This document shows positions 10,338 through 17,782 of a DNA stretch of 64,000 nucleotides, one piece after another. Positions within the stretch are counted from its first letter, which is position 1; the number at the start of each line of letters is the position of its first letter. The position numbers and the translations under genes are program-made. A model generated the notes under the pieces. The model had not been told where the DNA came from and searched no databases. It saw nothing but the letters and a program-made list of their open reading frames with translations. Origin of the DNA: CAVUCH01 sp963697705 (lineage in GTDB: Bacteria; Acidobacteriota; Vicinamibacteria; Vicinamibacterales; JAENWD01). The stretch covers positions 1 to 64,000 of the forward strand of contig CAVOPA010000013.1 of the NCBI GenBank assembly GCA_963697705.1, given 5' to 3'.

Positions 10338-10754
10338 ATGGCGGACGGACTCGACATCGGGCGCGGAGTGGTCGTGCCGCTCGGCGAGGTCGAGCTGCGC
10401 ACCAGCCGCTCGTCCGGTCCCGGCGGTCAGCACGCGAATGTCACCGCCTCGCGGGTGGAGGCGGTCTTCGACGTGGAGGCGTCGTCGGTCCTAGGCGAGC
10501 CGGAGAAGCGACGGATCGAGAGCCGCGCCGGGCGTGTCGTGCGCGCCAGCGCCCAGGACACCCGCAGCCAGGCTCGCAATCGCGAACTGGCGCTGGAGCG
10601 CCTCCGGGCACGGCTGGAGTCGGCGCTGGCCGTGCAGCGCCCGCGGCGCGCGACGAAGCCCACGGGCGCCTCGCGCCGGCGGCGCATGGAGTCGAAGCGC
10701 CGGCGCGGCGAGATCAAGCGCGGGCGCCGGCGCCCGCCGGCTGAGGATCACTGA
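10338..10754 (+). CDS. arfB: ArfB-type peptidyl-tRNA hydrolase (RF-1 domain, ribosome rescue)
   Basis: 138 residues. The catalytic GGQ loop is present in the context RSSGPGGQHANVTASRVE (about residues 24-41), and the C-terminal third is a basic tail rich in R and K (RRRRMESKRRRGEIKRGRRR) that in ArfB threads the empty mRNA channel. Together these release nascent peptide from ribosomes stalled on non-stop mRNA. Length and lack of a codon-recognition domain separate it from RF1/RF2. Followed by the hairpin-rich gap 10755-11218. Confidence 0.9.
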   Translation: MADGLDIGRGVVVPLGEVELRTSRSSGPGGQHANVTASRVEAVFDVEASSVLGEPEKRRIESRAGRVVRASAQDTRSQARNRELALERLRARLESALAVQRPRRATKPTGASRRRRMESKRRRGEIKRGRRRPPAEDH

Positions 10755-10842
10755 GGGGCGGGCGGGCGGCGCTTGCTCGCGGGGTTCGCGTTCCGCGGAC
10801 GCCGTGGGCTGGGTGAGGAGGCGGCGGTGCGGGGCGCCCGCG

Positions 10843-10928
10843 CGAACTGTGTCCGTTTGGCCCCACCCCCCGGGGCGGAAACGGCACAGTTCGGGCGCCA
10901 CCCGCCGGCGTGGCGCACAAGGTGCGCC
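10843..10928 (+). repeat. Long-hairpin/short-hairpin unit 1
   Basis: Long stem-loop at 10843-10893: CGAACTGTG plus CCGTTT pair with AAACGG plus CACAGTTCG (15 bp, one bulged T), with an inner CCCC/GGGG stem. Exactly 18 bases later comes a 7-bp hairpin GGCGCAC-AAG-GTGCGCC (10912-10928). A GGGGCGCCCGC block precedes it. Second unit at 10989-11070 has the same parts and spacing. Confidence 0.75.
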
Positions 10929-10988
10929 TCCCGTGCCAGCTCCGTCGCACTCGGAGCTGCCAGCGGTGTCCCGGGCGGGGCGCCCGCC

Positions 10989-11070
10989 AACTGATGCGAT
11001 TTCCTCCCGCTATGCGGGCATAAGTCGCATCAGTTCGGCCCTGTCCGGCGCGAGGCGCACAACGTGCGCC
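10989..11070 (+). repeat. Long-hairpin/short-hairpin unit 2
   Basis: Long stem-loop at 10989-11035: AACTGATGCGATTT pairs with AAGTCGCATCAGTT (14 bp with one G-T), inner CCCGC-TAT-GCGGG. Exactly 18 bases later GGCGCAC-AAC-GTGCGCC (11054-11070). Preceded, like unit 1, by GGGGCGCCCGC. The two units fill most of the 464-base gene-free stretch 10755-11218, in which I see no credible small ORF. Confidence 0.75.
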
Positions 11071-11218
11071 GCAGGTGACCCGGGCGTAACACCCGGAGCC
11101 CAGGGCGGTGAATGCGCACCACCCCCTTACCCAGCCGCCGTTCAAACGGCCGGCCCGAGTCCGGCGGGGTCGCCGGTCAGGCCGGCGCCCCGCCGAGCGA
11201 CAGTCCCCTGCCGCGCCC

Positions 11219-11659
11219 CTACGGCGAGGACGGAGCCACCGCCCCGCCGCCCTCGCCGCCCGAAGGCGCCTCGGGCTGCGGCGTGGTGACGGTGGGCGTG
11301 GCCGGAGCCGAGGTGCCGCCCGAGGTGCCGCTGTCGGGCTGCGGTGTGACCGGCGTGGCGGGCGTCGTCGTGGTGGAGGTGTTCGTCTCCGTCGTCGTGG
11401 TCCTGCTCTTCGAGCTGGTGCCCAGGTTGTCCGGCGTGGTGGGCACCCCGAGGTTCTCGGGCGTGCTGCTGGGACTGTCGTCGTCGCCGCCCAGCGCGGT
11501 CGCGATCAGGACGATCAGGACCAGCGCGACCACGGCCGCTCCCACCGCGGCGAGACGACGGCGCCGGTAGACGGCGTCCGCCTCGGGACGGCGTGGCGGC
11601 CGACCGCTGCCCGAAGGGCGCCGGCCGGGGTCGAGTCGGCGTGTGGGCGGATCCCCCAA
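11219..11659 (-). CDS. Single-pass membrane protein with Thr/Pro-rich outer tail
   Basis: 146 residues, unrecognised family. A basic N-terminus (RRLDPGRRPSGSGRPPRR, then YRRRR) is followed by one membrane helix (LAAVGAAVVALVLIVLIATAL, about residues 37-57) and then about 85 residues of low-complexity S/T/P/G sequence (DDDSPSSTPENLG, TTTTETNTSTTTTPATP) with two ENLGVPTT/DNLGTSS-like repeats. Topology inside-basic implies an exported, probably glycosylatable or wall-spanning tail. Start TTG 11659 chosen because TACCTT (11668-11673) lies 8 bases before it; a GTG six codons upstream would overlap that hexamer. Confidence 0.65.
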   Translation of the reverse strand: MGDPPTRRLDPGRRPSGSGRPPRRPEADAVYRRRRLAAVGAAVVALVLIVLIATALGGDDDSPSSTPENLGVPTTPDNLGTSSKSRTTTTETNTSTTTTPATPVTPQPDSGTSGGTSAPATPTVTTPQPEAPSGGEGGGAVAPSSP

Positions 11660-11667
11660 GAACGGCG

Positions 11668-11673
11668 AAGGTA
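11668..11673 (-). promoter_or_regulatory. -10 hexamer TACCTT, decides TTG start 11659
   Basis: Eight bases before TTG 11659, on the minus strand. The alternative GTG start at 11677 would place it inside the first codons. Confidence 0.5.
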
Positions 11674-11715
11674 GCACTTGAGCGCGCTGAATCGCGCGCT
11701 GCGAGGGCCTCGGCG

Positions 11716-12138
11716 TCAGGCGAAATGCAGGTCCGTGACCTCGTCCTCACCCACGGGCTGGGCGCAGGTCGGACACCACCTGCGCATCTCCACCGGGGTG
11801 CCGCAGGCCTCATGGCGCGGCGTGTCCCCGCCCTCGCGGTGACGCGAGCCCCAGTCGGCGAGCAGGCGCAACGCGTCCGCCAGCTCGCGGCCGGCCGCGG
11901 TGAGCTCGTAGACGAAGCGGGGCGGGCGCTCGGAATACCGCTCCGCGAACACCACGCCCTCGGCCTCGAGCCGGCGCAAGCGGCCGCTGAGCACGTTGGG
12001 GGCGATCCCGGACAGGTCCTCCTGCAGGTCGCCGAAGCGGCGCGGGCCCTCGAGCAGCGCCTCGACCAGGAGCAGCGCCCAGCGGTCGCCCACGCTGTCC
12101 AGCGCCGCTGCCAGGGGTGAGGCGGCGGGGTCGGGCAC
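11716..12138 (-). CDS. HxlR-family transcriptional regulator with C-terminal Cys cluster
   Basis: 140 residues. Winged-helix HxlR core: LDSVGDRWALLLVEALLEGPRRFGDLQEDLSGIAPNVLSGRLRRLEAEGVV, then the wing and dimer helix. After the core it has HEACGTPVEMRRWCPTCAQPV, a Cx(10)CxxC pattern that could bind zinc or sense oxidants; many HxlR proteins respond to electrophiles through Cys, but here the role is inferred. GTG start fixed by TACCAT (12147-12152) 8 bases upstream; the longer reading from 12186 would run through the operator. Divergent from the protease/globin operon it probably controls. Confidence 0.88.
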   Translation of the reverse strand: MPDPAASPLAAALDSVGDRWALLLVEALLEGPRRFGDLQEDLSGIAPNVLSGRLRRLEAEGVVFAERYSERPPRFVYELTAAGRELADALRLLADWGSRHREGGDTPRHEACGTPVEMRRWCPTCAQPVGEDEVTDLHFA

Positions 12139-12146
12139 GGTCGCTG

Positions 12147-12152
12147 ATGGTA
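12147..12152 (-). promoter_or_regulatory. -10 hexamer TACCAT of the HxlR gene
   Basis: Eight bases before GTG 12138 on the minus strand; its upstream side runs into the operator at 12179-12195, so the regulator could control its own gene too. Confidence 0.55.
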
Positions 12153-12168
12153 GGCGCACGGCCTTCTG

Positions 12169-12195
12169 TATGGTAGTCACTTGCAACTAGCAAGT
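12169..12195 (+). promoter_or_regulatory. Promoter and palindromic operator of the protease operon
   Basis: A TATGGT hexamer (12169-12174) is followed by the perfect inverted repeat ACTTGC-N5-GCAAGT (12179-12195), which covers the predicted start of transcription toward 12213. ACTTGC/GCAAGT half-sites of this spacing are typical of winged-helix regulators of the HxlR/MarR type. The position predicts repression by the divergent HxlR protein. The gene start has a Shine-Dalgarno AGGAAGGA (12200-12207). Confidence 0.65.
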
Positions 12196-12212
12196 CAGTA
12201 GGAAGGATTGGA

Positions 12213-13115
12213 ATGACTGATCTGGCGGAAATGCAAGCAACGATCGCGGCAGCGGCCGAGCGCAGCGGTCCCGCGGTCGTGGGACTGGGACGCGGCTGGG
12301 CGCTTGGATCGGGCGTGGTGATAGACCACGGCAAGGTGCTCACGTGCGCGCACAACCTGCGGCGCGAGGAGGTGACCGTCACGCTCGCGGACGGCACTCG
12401 CGCGAGCGGCTCGGTGGCCGCGGCCGACTCCGATCTGGACCTGGCCGTGCTGAGCGTGGATACCGGCGACATAACGCCCGATCGCGTGGGAGCCCGGCGA
12501 GGCACCCGGCATCGGGAGCCCGGTGCTGGCGCTCGCCAACCCCGGCGGGCGCGGGCTGCGCGTCACGCTCGGGTTCGTGTCGTCGGCGGGACGCAGCTTC
12601 CGGCTGCCGCGCGGCCGGCGCGTGCAGGGCGCGGTGGAGCACACCGCCCCCCTCCCCCGGGGCTCGTCGGGGGGCCGCTCGTGGACACTGCCGGGCAGCT
12701 CGTGGGCATCAACGCACTGCGGCTGGACGGTGGCTTGATCCTCGCCCTGCCGGCGAGCGCGGACGTGAAGCGGCGCGCCTTCGCCCTGGCCGGCGGCGAG
12801 ACGCCCCAGCGCCACCGGCTCGGCGTGGCGGTGGCCCCGCCGCGGGTGGCGCGCCGGATGCGGCGTGCCGTAGGGCTGCCGGAGCACGACGGCCTGCTCG
12901 TCAGGGCGGTGGAGTCCGATAGCCCCGCCGCTCGCGCCGGCCTGGAGCGGGGCGACCTGATCGTTACCGCCGGCGGTCGCGCGCTCGAGGGGGTGGACTC
13001 GCTCTACGCGGCGCTCGACGAGCTTCCCGCGAAGGAGCCATCGCTCACCCTCGCCCTGCTGCGCGGGACCGATGAGCGCGAGGTGGAGGTGTCCTTCGGG
13101 GAGGAGGCGGCGTGA
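12213..13115 (+). CDS. Trypsin-like serine protease with PDZ domain (two compensating frameshifts)
   Basis: About 300 residues. Catalytic triad visible: His in LTCAHNL (about 49), Asp in SDLDLAVLS (about 78), Ser in GSSGGPLVD (about 155), then a PDZ domain (VAPPRVARRMRRAVGLPEHDGLLVRAV, PAARAGLERGDLIV) near 205-295. Residues 92-150 lie in the +1 frame (12490-12670, with ALANPGGRGLRVTLGFVSS), so two indels cancel; the frame stays open only by luck. No signal peptide or membrane helix, so it appears cytoplasmic, unusual for HtrA-type proteins. First gene of an operon with a second HtrA (overlap GTGA) and a globin. Confidence 0.85.
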   Translation: MTDLAEMQATIAAAAERSGPAVVGLGRGWALGSGVVIDHGKVLTCAHNLRREEVTVTLADGTRASGSVAAADSDLDLAVLSVDTGDITPDRVGARRGTRHREPGAGARQPRRARAARHARVRVVGGTQLPAAARPARAGRGGAHRPPPPGLVGGPLVDTAGQLVGINALRLDGGLILALPASADVKRRAFALAGGETPQRHRLGVAVAPPRVARRMRRAVGLPEHDGLLVRAVESDSPAARAGLERGDLIVTAGGRALEGVDSLYAALDELPAKEPSLTLALLRGTDEREVEVSFGEEAA

Positions 13116-14101
13116 GCGCGGTCACGGCAGGCGAGCCGCCCGCGGTCGCGCCATCGGAGGCCGAGGCCCTCGACGCCTACTCGCGCGCCGTCACGGCCGT
13201 GGCCGAGCGCCTGATCCCCTCGGTCGCGAGCCTGAGGGTCATGCGCCGGACCCGCGGGGGCAACGTGCCCACCGGCTCCGGGAGCGCCGTGGTGCTCACG
13301 CCGGACGGGTTCTTGCTCACCTCCGCCCACGTGGTCGGGCGCTCGTCCGCCCGCGGGAGGGCGAGCTTCGCCGACGGCCGCGAGGACCGCTTCGAGGTGG
13401 TGGGACGCGATCAGCTCTCGGACCTCGCGGTGGTGCGCGCGGACGGCGGCGAGCTCACGGAGGCGGAGCTGGGCGAGGCCGACGCGCTGCGCGTGGGCCA
13501 GCTCGTGGTGGCGATCGGCAACCCGCACGGGTTCAGCGGCTCGGTGACCGCGGGCGTGGTTTCTGCCCTCGGCCGTTCGCTGCCGGCCCGTTCGCGCCGG
13601 GCGGCGCGCGTGATCGACAACGTGATCCAGACGGACGCCGCCCTCAATCCGGGCAGCTCCGGGGGCGCACTCGCCGACAGCCGCGGCCGCGTGGTGGGCG
13701 TGAACACGGCCGTCGCGGGCATGGGCCTCGGTCTGGCCGTGCCCATGAACGAGGGCACCCGGCGGGTGATCGCCGCGCTGATGAGCGAGGGCCGCGTGCG
13801 CAGGGCCTACCTGGGCATCGCCGGCGGCCCGCGCCCGCTGCCTCCACAGGCCCGCTCCGCCTGGGGCTCCGGCACCTGCATCGAGGTCGTGGAGGTGATG
13901 GAGGACAGCCCGGCCAACCGGGCCGGGATCCGGCCCGAGGACCTGATCCTGGAGATGGACGGCCGCCGTCTCGAGCGTGTGGAGGATCTCCAGCGGCTGA
14001 TGGTGGCCGAGCTGATCGGCGCGCGCGTGGAGGTGGTGCTTCTCCGGGCGGGCGGCCAGCGCCGTGTGGAGCTGGTGCCCGGTGAACTGGAGGCCCGATG
14101 A
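13112..14101 (+). CDS. HtrA/DegP-like serine protease with PDZ domain
   Basis: 329 residues, intact. Triad: His in TSAHVVG (about 71), Asp in SDLAVV (about 104), Ser in NPGSSGGAL (about 184); PDZ domain about 225-325 (GTCIEVVEVMEDSPANRAGIRPEDLILEMDG). It would degrade or refold damaged proteins. Like its upstream paralogue it has no exported N-terminus. Its GTG overlaps the previous stop and its own stop overlaps the globin start (ATGA), so translation of the three genes is coupled. Confidence 0.93.
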   Translation: MSAVTAGEPPAVAPSEAEALDAYSRAVTAVAERLIPSVASLRVMRRTRGGNVPTGSGSAVVLTPDGFLLTSAHVVGRSSARGRASFADGREDRFEVVGRDQLSDLAVVRADGGELTEAELGEADALRVGQLVVAIGNPHGFSGSVTAGVVSALGRSLPARSRRAARVIDNVIQTDAALNPGSSGGALADSRGRVVGVNTAVAGMGLGLAVPMNEGTRRVIAALMSEGRVRRAYLGIAGGPRPLPPQARSAWGSGTCIEVVEVMEDSPANRAGIRPEDLILEMDGRRLERVEDLQRLMVAELIGARVEVVLLRAGGQRRVELVPGELEAR

Positions 14102-14569
14102 GCCCGGATCCGCCCACGCTGTTCGACTGGGCCGGCGGAGCCGAGGCGCTCGAGCGGCTGACCGAGACCTTCTACGACGAGGTCCGGCGCGACCCGATCC
14201 TGGAGCCGGTCTTCCGCCAGATGGACGAGCGCCATCCGCGCCACGTGGCCGTCTGGCTCGGCGAGGTGTTCGGCGGCCCGGACCTCTACACCCGCGAGCA
14301 CGGCGGCTACCCCCACATGGTCGCGAAGCACCTCGGCAAGGCACTGACGGAGCCGCAACGGCGCCGCTGGGTTGAGCTCATGCTCGACGCGGCGGACCGC
14401 GCCGGGCTCCCGGACGATCCCGAGTTCCGCTCCGCCTTCGTGGCCTACATCGAGTGGGGCACGCGGCTGGCGCTCGGCAACTCGCAGCCGGGGGCGCGAG
14501 CCGCCGGCGGAGGCCCCCGTTCCGCGCTGGGGCTGGGGCGAGGCGCCGCCCTACAACCCCGGCACGTGA
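14098..14569 (+). CDS. Group 2 truncated hemoglobin (frameshift near the 3' end)
   Basis: About 157 residues. Matches the 2-on-2 globin pattern: LFDWAGGAEALERLTETFYDEVRRDPILEPVF (helices A-C), a long E helix ending in GGPDLYTREHGGYPHMVAKHLGKALTEPQRRRWVELM with the proximal-His region, and a FVAYIEWGTRLALGNS helix. The usual end (PRWGWGEAPPYNPG) is one frame away, so an indel lies near 14490-14500. These globins bind oxygen and NO; next to redox-type HxlR control and proteases this suggests a stress role (inference). Confidence 0.85.
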
Positions 14570-15337
14570 CGCACGGCGAAGCCCGCGGTCGTGCGGGGCG
14601 CGCCCTGCCAGCGGGTGCCCGCGCGGCCCCTGCCACTCGTGTCGAAGCGCAGCCCGGCCACGACCATGAAGATGTGGCCGGGGTTCGTGTAGATCGTGAT
14701 CCACTTGCCGGGCCCTTCGCGGCCGAAGCCGATGAAGTCGCCCGAGGTGAGCGGGCGGCCGAGCAGCCCGGCGCCCGCGAGCGCGAACGACACGGAGCCC
14801 GAGCAGTCGTAGCCGCTGTCACGCCAGGCCCCGTGCCCGCCGCCCCACCGGTAGGGGAACTTCGCGATCTGGTTGCCCGCGAGGATCACCCGTTTGACCA
14901 CGTCCGGAGCGTCTTCGGGAGCCACGGCGGTCCCGTCGCGCGCCACCCGTGCCCTCGGCCCGGTGGGCAGGTAGGCCGTGGACGTGAGGTAGCCGCGGAA
15001 GTCGGTGAGCGCAGCCCGGGCCTCGCGCAGCTCGGCGCGCACCTCGGCGTCGGACTGCGCCCCGGGGCTTGGGCGGTCCTCGCCAGGCGCCGGCTCCTCC
15101 CGCGGCGGGCGCGCCCGCCCCTTGGAGCTCCACCGCGCGCGCACTGGAGCGCTCGCGAGTGCGCTGCCTGCGATCCGCGGCAGCGCGCGCCTCGCGCGCG
15201 GCCTCGGGCGTGAGCACGGGGTCCGAGGGCTCCGCGTTACCCCCGCGATCCGACCCGCAGCCCGCGGCGGCGAGCGCCGCGACCAGGACGAACCCGGTCA
15301 GCCCGCGGGGCGCTCGGATTGGAAGCGAGCCTTCCAC
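14551..15337 (-). CDS. NlpC/P60-type lipoprotein peptidase (one apparent frameshift)
   Basis: About 262 residues. N-terminal lipoprotein signal (GLTGFVLVAALAAAGCGSDRGG, lipobox AAGC) in one frame, and the NlpC/P60 domain in the other: KFPYRWGGGHGAWRDSGYDCSGSVSFALAGAG carries the catalytic Cys (YDCSGS), the His lies in NPGHIFMVVAGLRFDTSG. The frame shift is about 15080-15130, in a proline-rich linker. These enzymes cleave peptide stems of peptidoglycan; the lipid anchor places it on the outer face of the membrane. GTG 15337 overlaps the end of the DUF1244 gene; its 3' end overlaps the globin gene convergently. Confidence 0.8.
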
Positions 15338-15558
15338 TCCTCGTAGGGCATTCCGTAGACGATCGCCCGTGCCTCGGCGTCCGGCAGCTCCACCGATCGC
15401 TCCTCGGCGGCCTCCCGGTACCAGCGCGCCAGGCAGTTGCGGCAGAAGCCGGCCAGGTCCATTAGCTCGATGTTCGGCACGTCGGTGCGCTCGCGCAAGT
15501 GCTGCACGAGACGGCGGAAGGCAGCCGCCTCCAGCTCGGTCTGCGTCGCGGGATTCAT
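15298..15558 (-). CDS. DUF1244 family protein
   Basis: 86 residues, complete. It has the DUF1244 signature RRLVQHLRERTDVPNIELMDLAGFCRNCLARWYREAAEE and VYGMPYEEWKARFQ, with a CRNC pair. The family is small, cytoplasmic and of unknown function, better known from proteobacteria. ATG 15558 stands 9 bases after TATGGT (15568-15573). Upstream partner of the NlpC/P60 gene, which starts inside its last 14 codons. Confidence 0.85.
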   Translation of the reverse strand: MNPATQTELEAAAFRRLVQHLRERTDVPNIELMDLAGFCRNCLARWYREAAEERSVELPDAEARAIVYGMPYEEWKARFQSERPAG

Positions 15559-15578
15559 ATCCGTGGAACCATAGGGAG

Positions 15579-15983
15579 GTGCAAGAACGACACCGCGCCG
15601 GCGGCAACCCCAACATCCCGTCCGACCCCCTCGGAGTTCCCGAGCCTCACGACATCCTCGCGGCCGAGGAATTCGGGATCGGCGCCGCCGAGGCGCGCTG
15701 GCCTCCGAATCCACTCGGCGCCGGCCCGCCGCACGACACGCTGGCCGCCGAGGAGTTCGGCATCGGCACTCCCGACGACCGCTGGCCGCGCGACCCCAGC
15801 GGCTACCACGTGCCGCACGACGTGCTGGCCGCCGAGGCCTTCCCCATGCCGGTGCCCGACCGCGGTGGCGCGGTGCCGCCGGACGCGCGGCGGAACCTGC
15901 TGAGGATGCTGGTCATCCTCGTGAGCCTGGGCGCGGTGGCGCGGGTGGTCCGCCGGCGGCAGCGGGCGGCTCCGGCGACCTAG
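15579..15983 (+). CDS. Small protein with three PHDxLAAExF repeats and a C-terminal membrane helix
   Basis: 134 residues, no recognised family. Three imperfect repeats of about 32 residues each carry PHD(I/T/V)LAAE(E/A)F; the first two continue with GIG and the third with PMP, and they are linked by RWPPNPLGAG and RWPRDPSGY. A membrane helix (LLRMLVILVSLGAVARVV, about 107-124) with a basic end suggests a tail-anchored topology with the repeats in the cytoplasm. Start GTG 15579; ATAGGGAGG directly before it is too close for a normal Shine-Dalgarno. Divergent from DUF1244 and sharing CTAG with the ferredoxin stop. Confidence 0.65.
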   Translation: MQERHRAGGNPNIPSDPLGVPEPHDILAAEEFGIGAAEARWPPNPLGAGPPHDTLAAEEFGIGTPDDRWPRDPSGYHVPHDVLAAEAFPMPVPDRGGAVPPDARRNLLRMLVILVSLGAVARVVRRRQRAAPAT

Positions 15984-16174
15984 GGGTAGAGGTCGCCCGC
16001 CTCTCCGGTCACGGTGATCGCCGTGACCGGGCAGTTGGCCGCCGCCTGGATGATGTCGTCGAGCGGCGCGCCATCCGGATCCACGACGATGGCCTTGTCC
16101 TCGTCGTCGAGCTGGAACACGTCGGGCGCCGTGTCCACGCAGTCACCCGAGCCGATGCACAGGGCCCGGTCCAC
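15980..16174 (-). CDS. Single-cluster 3Fe-4S/4Fe-4S ferredoxin
   Basis: 64 residues. Cysteines in CIGSGDC and, near the C-terminus, ANCP give the CxxxxxC...CP pattern of actinobacterial 3Fe-4S ferredoxins such as those serving P450s (FQLDDEDKAIVVDPDG between). GTG 16174 has GGAG 7 bases upstream, but homologues usually begin about 7 residues earlier; that part is present in frame (LEIVV) with only CTG codons available as starts. Lies 23 bases after the aldehyde dehydrogenase gene, probably cotranscribed. Possible partner of the P450 at 53.5 kb. Confidence 0.85.
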   Translation of the reverse strand: MDRALCIGSGDCVDTAPDVFQLDDEDKAIVVDPDGAPLDDIIQAAANCPVTAITVTGEAGDLYP

Positions 16175-16197
16175 GACGATCTCCAGGCGGTCGGGGC

Positions 16198-17745
16198 TCA
16201 GTCGCGCTTACCGCGGCCGTAGAGCAGCTTCAGGGCCCGGCCGATCAGCTTCGTGGTGCTCGCCTTGTACGGCAGCATGTGCATGTCCTTCTTGGGCGCG
16301 AAGCGCGTGACCAGGATCGCCTGCTTCTTCGTGTACTTGCGGATGCCGTCGGCCCCGTGGCGCGTGCCCATGCCGGACTCCTTCCAGCCGCCCATGGGCA
16401 GCTCGAGGGCCACGTAGTTGATCTGCGCGTCGTTCACGCAGCACACGCCGGCCTCGATGCGCGCGCGCCAGGCGCTCGCCCTTGGCCAGGTCCTTGGTCC
16501 AGACCGAGGCCTGGAGGCCGTACGGGCGAGTCGTTGGCGAGCCGCACGGCCTCGTCGGCGTCGGCCACCTTCATCACCGGCAGCGTGGGGCCGAAGGTCT
16601 CCTCGGTCATGCACTCCATCGAGTGGTCGACGTCGAGAAGCAGGGTGGGCTCGTAGAAGTCGCCCGGTCCCTCGCCGCGGTGACCGCCCACCGTGGCGCG
16701 CGCGCCCTTGGCCACGGCGTCGCGCACGTGCGAGTCGATCAGGTCCATCTGCGGCGGCGAGGTCACCGCGCCGATGTCCACCGACCCCGGGTCGCCGGGC
16801 GGGCCCTGGCGCAGGCCACGCAGCTTCTCCTCGACCTTGCCCACGAACTGGTCGTAGACCGGGTCCTCCACGTACACGCGCTCCACCGATATGCAGGTCT
16901 GGCCGCCGTTCTGCATCGAGTAGTGGACGGCCGCGTTGGCCGCGCGCTCGATGTCGGCGTCGGCGAGGACGATCATCGGGTCCTTGCCACCCAGCTCGAG
17001 CCCGACGGGCGTGAGCGTGCGCGCCGCGCGCGCCATCACCTTCTTGCCGACCTCGGTGGAGCCGGTGAACATCACGAAGTCGACCTCGTCGATCAGCGCC
17101 TCGCCGACCGAGCCGCCGCCCGGCCGCGACGATGAAGACGTCCTCCGGAAGGCCGCACTCGCGCAGGCCCTCCGCCATCAGCAGGGAGGTGAGCGGGGTG
17201 AGGCTCGCGGGCTTGAGCACCGCCGAGTTGCCCGCCGCCAGCGCCGGGATGCAGTCGCCGAACGAGTTGGTGAGCGGGTAGTTCCAGGGCCCGATCACGC
17301 CCGCCACGCCGACCGGCTCGTAGCGGACCACGAGCTTCCGGCCCATCACGAACGGGCTGCTCGAGCGGATGCGCTCGTCGGCCAGGTACTTGGGGGCGCG
17401 CTTGGCCCAGAAGCCGAAGGCGGCGGCGGCATAGCTCACCTCGGCGAGCTGCGCGTCCTCGTAGGCCTTGCCGTTCTCGGCCATGATCGTGCGGGCGATG
17501 CGGTCCGCGTTGTCGATCACCCACTTCTGCGCGCGCCGCAGCACGCGCGCGCGGCCGTCGAAGCCGAGCGCCTCCCAGCCGGGCTGCGCCGCGCGTGCGC
17601 GGGCCACCACGGCCGCCACCTGATCGGGCTCGAGAGCGGGGACGGATGCGATCACCTCGCCCGTGGCCGGGTTCTGCACCTCGATGGTCCTGCTCTGGCC
17701 GTTCTTGCTTCCCGCGGCCAGCCCCTCGATCGTCGTCTCGGCCAC
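16198..17745 (-). CDS. Aldehyde dehydrogenase, succinate-semialdehyde type (two or more frameshifts)
   Basis: About 515 residues. NAD(P)-binding and catalytic features: GVIGPWNYPLTNSFGDCIPALAAGNSAVLKPA, MMFTGSTEVGKKVMARAA, the general base Glu in LELGGKDPMIVL, and the catalytic Cys in NGGQTCISVERVYV; C-terminal MGGWKESGMGTRHGADGIRKYTKKQ. Frame moves near 17125 (after EDVFIVAA) and near 16470-16525 (after RLANDSP); homology is unbroken across both, favouring sequencing errors. GTG start with AGGAAG 7-12 bases upstream. Oxidises an aldehyde to the acid with NAD(P); substrate uncertain. Confidence 0.88.
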   Translation of the reverse strand: MAETTIEGLAAGSKNGQSRTIEVQNPATGEVIASVPALEPDQVAAVVARARAAQPGWEALGFDGRARVLRRAQKWVIDNADRIARTIMAENGKAYEDAQLAEVSYAAAAFGFWAKRAPKYLADERIRSSSPFVMGRKLVVRYEPVGVAGVIGPWNYPLTNSFGDCIPALAAGNSAVLKPASLTPLTSLLMAEGLRECGLPEDVFIVAAGRRLGRRGADRRGRLRDVHRLHRGRQEGDGARGAHAHARRARAGWQGPDDRPRRRRHRARGQRGRPLLDAERRPDLHIGGARVRGGPGLRPVRGQGRGEAAWPAPGPARRPGVGGHRRGDLAAADGPDRLARARRRGQGRARHGGRSPRRGTGRLLRAHPASRRRPLDGVHDRGDLRPHAAGDEGGRRRRGRAARQRLARTASRPRSGPRTWPRASAWRARIEAGVCCVNDAQINYVALELPMGGWKESGMGTRHGADGIRKYTKKQAILVTRFAPKKDMHMLPYKASTTKLIGRALKLLYGRGKRD

Positions 17746-17782
17746 TGATCTTCCTTTGTTCGCTCGAATGCTCAGGGCGAGC

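Noticed and set aside
10843..11070. Integron attC-like sites (AAC...GTT inverted structure)
   Set aside because: The right-hand sides read GTTCGGG and GTTCGGC, not the GTTRRRY core, and no integrase or cassette-like gene array is present.
11219..11659. A longer start (GTG 11677) for the Thr/Pro-rich membrane protein
   Set aside because: It would cover the TACCTT hexamer that stands 8 bases before TTG 11659, matching the spacing at nine other starts.
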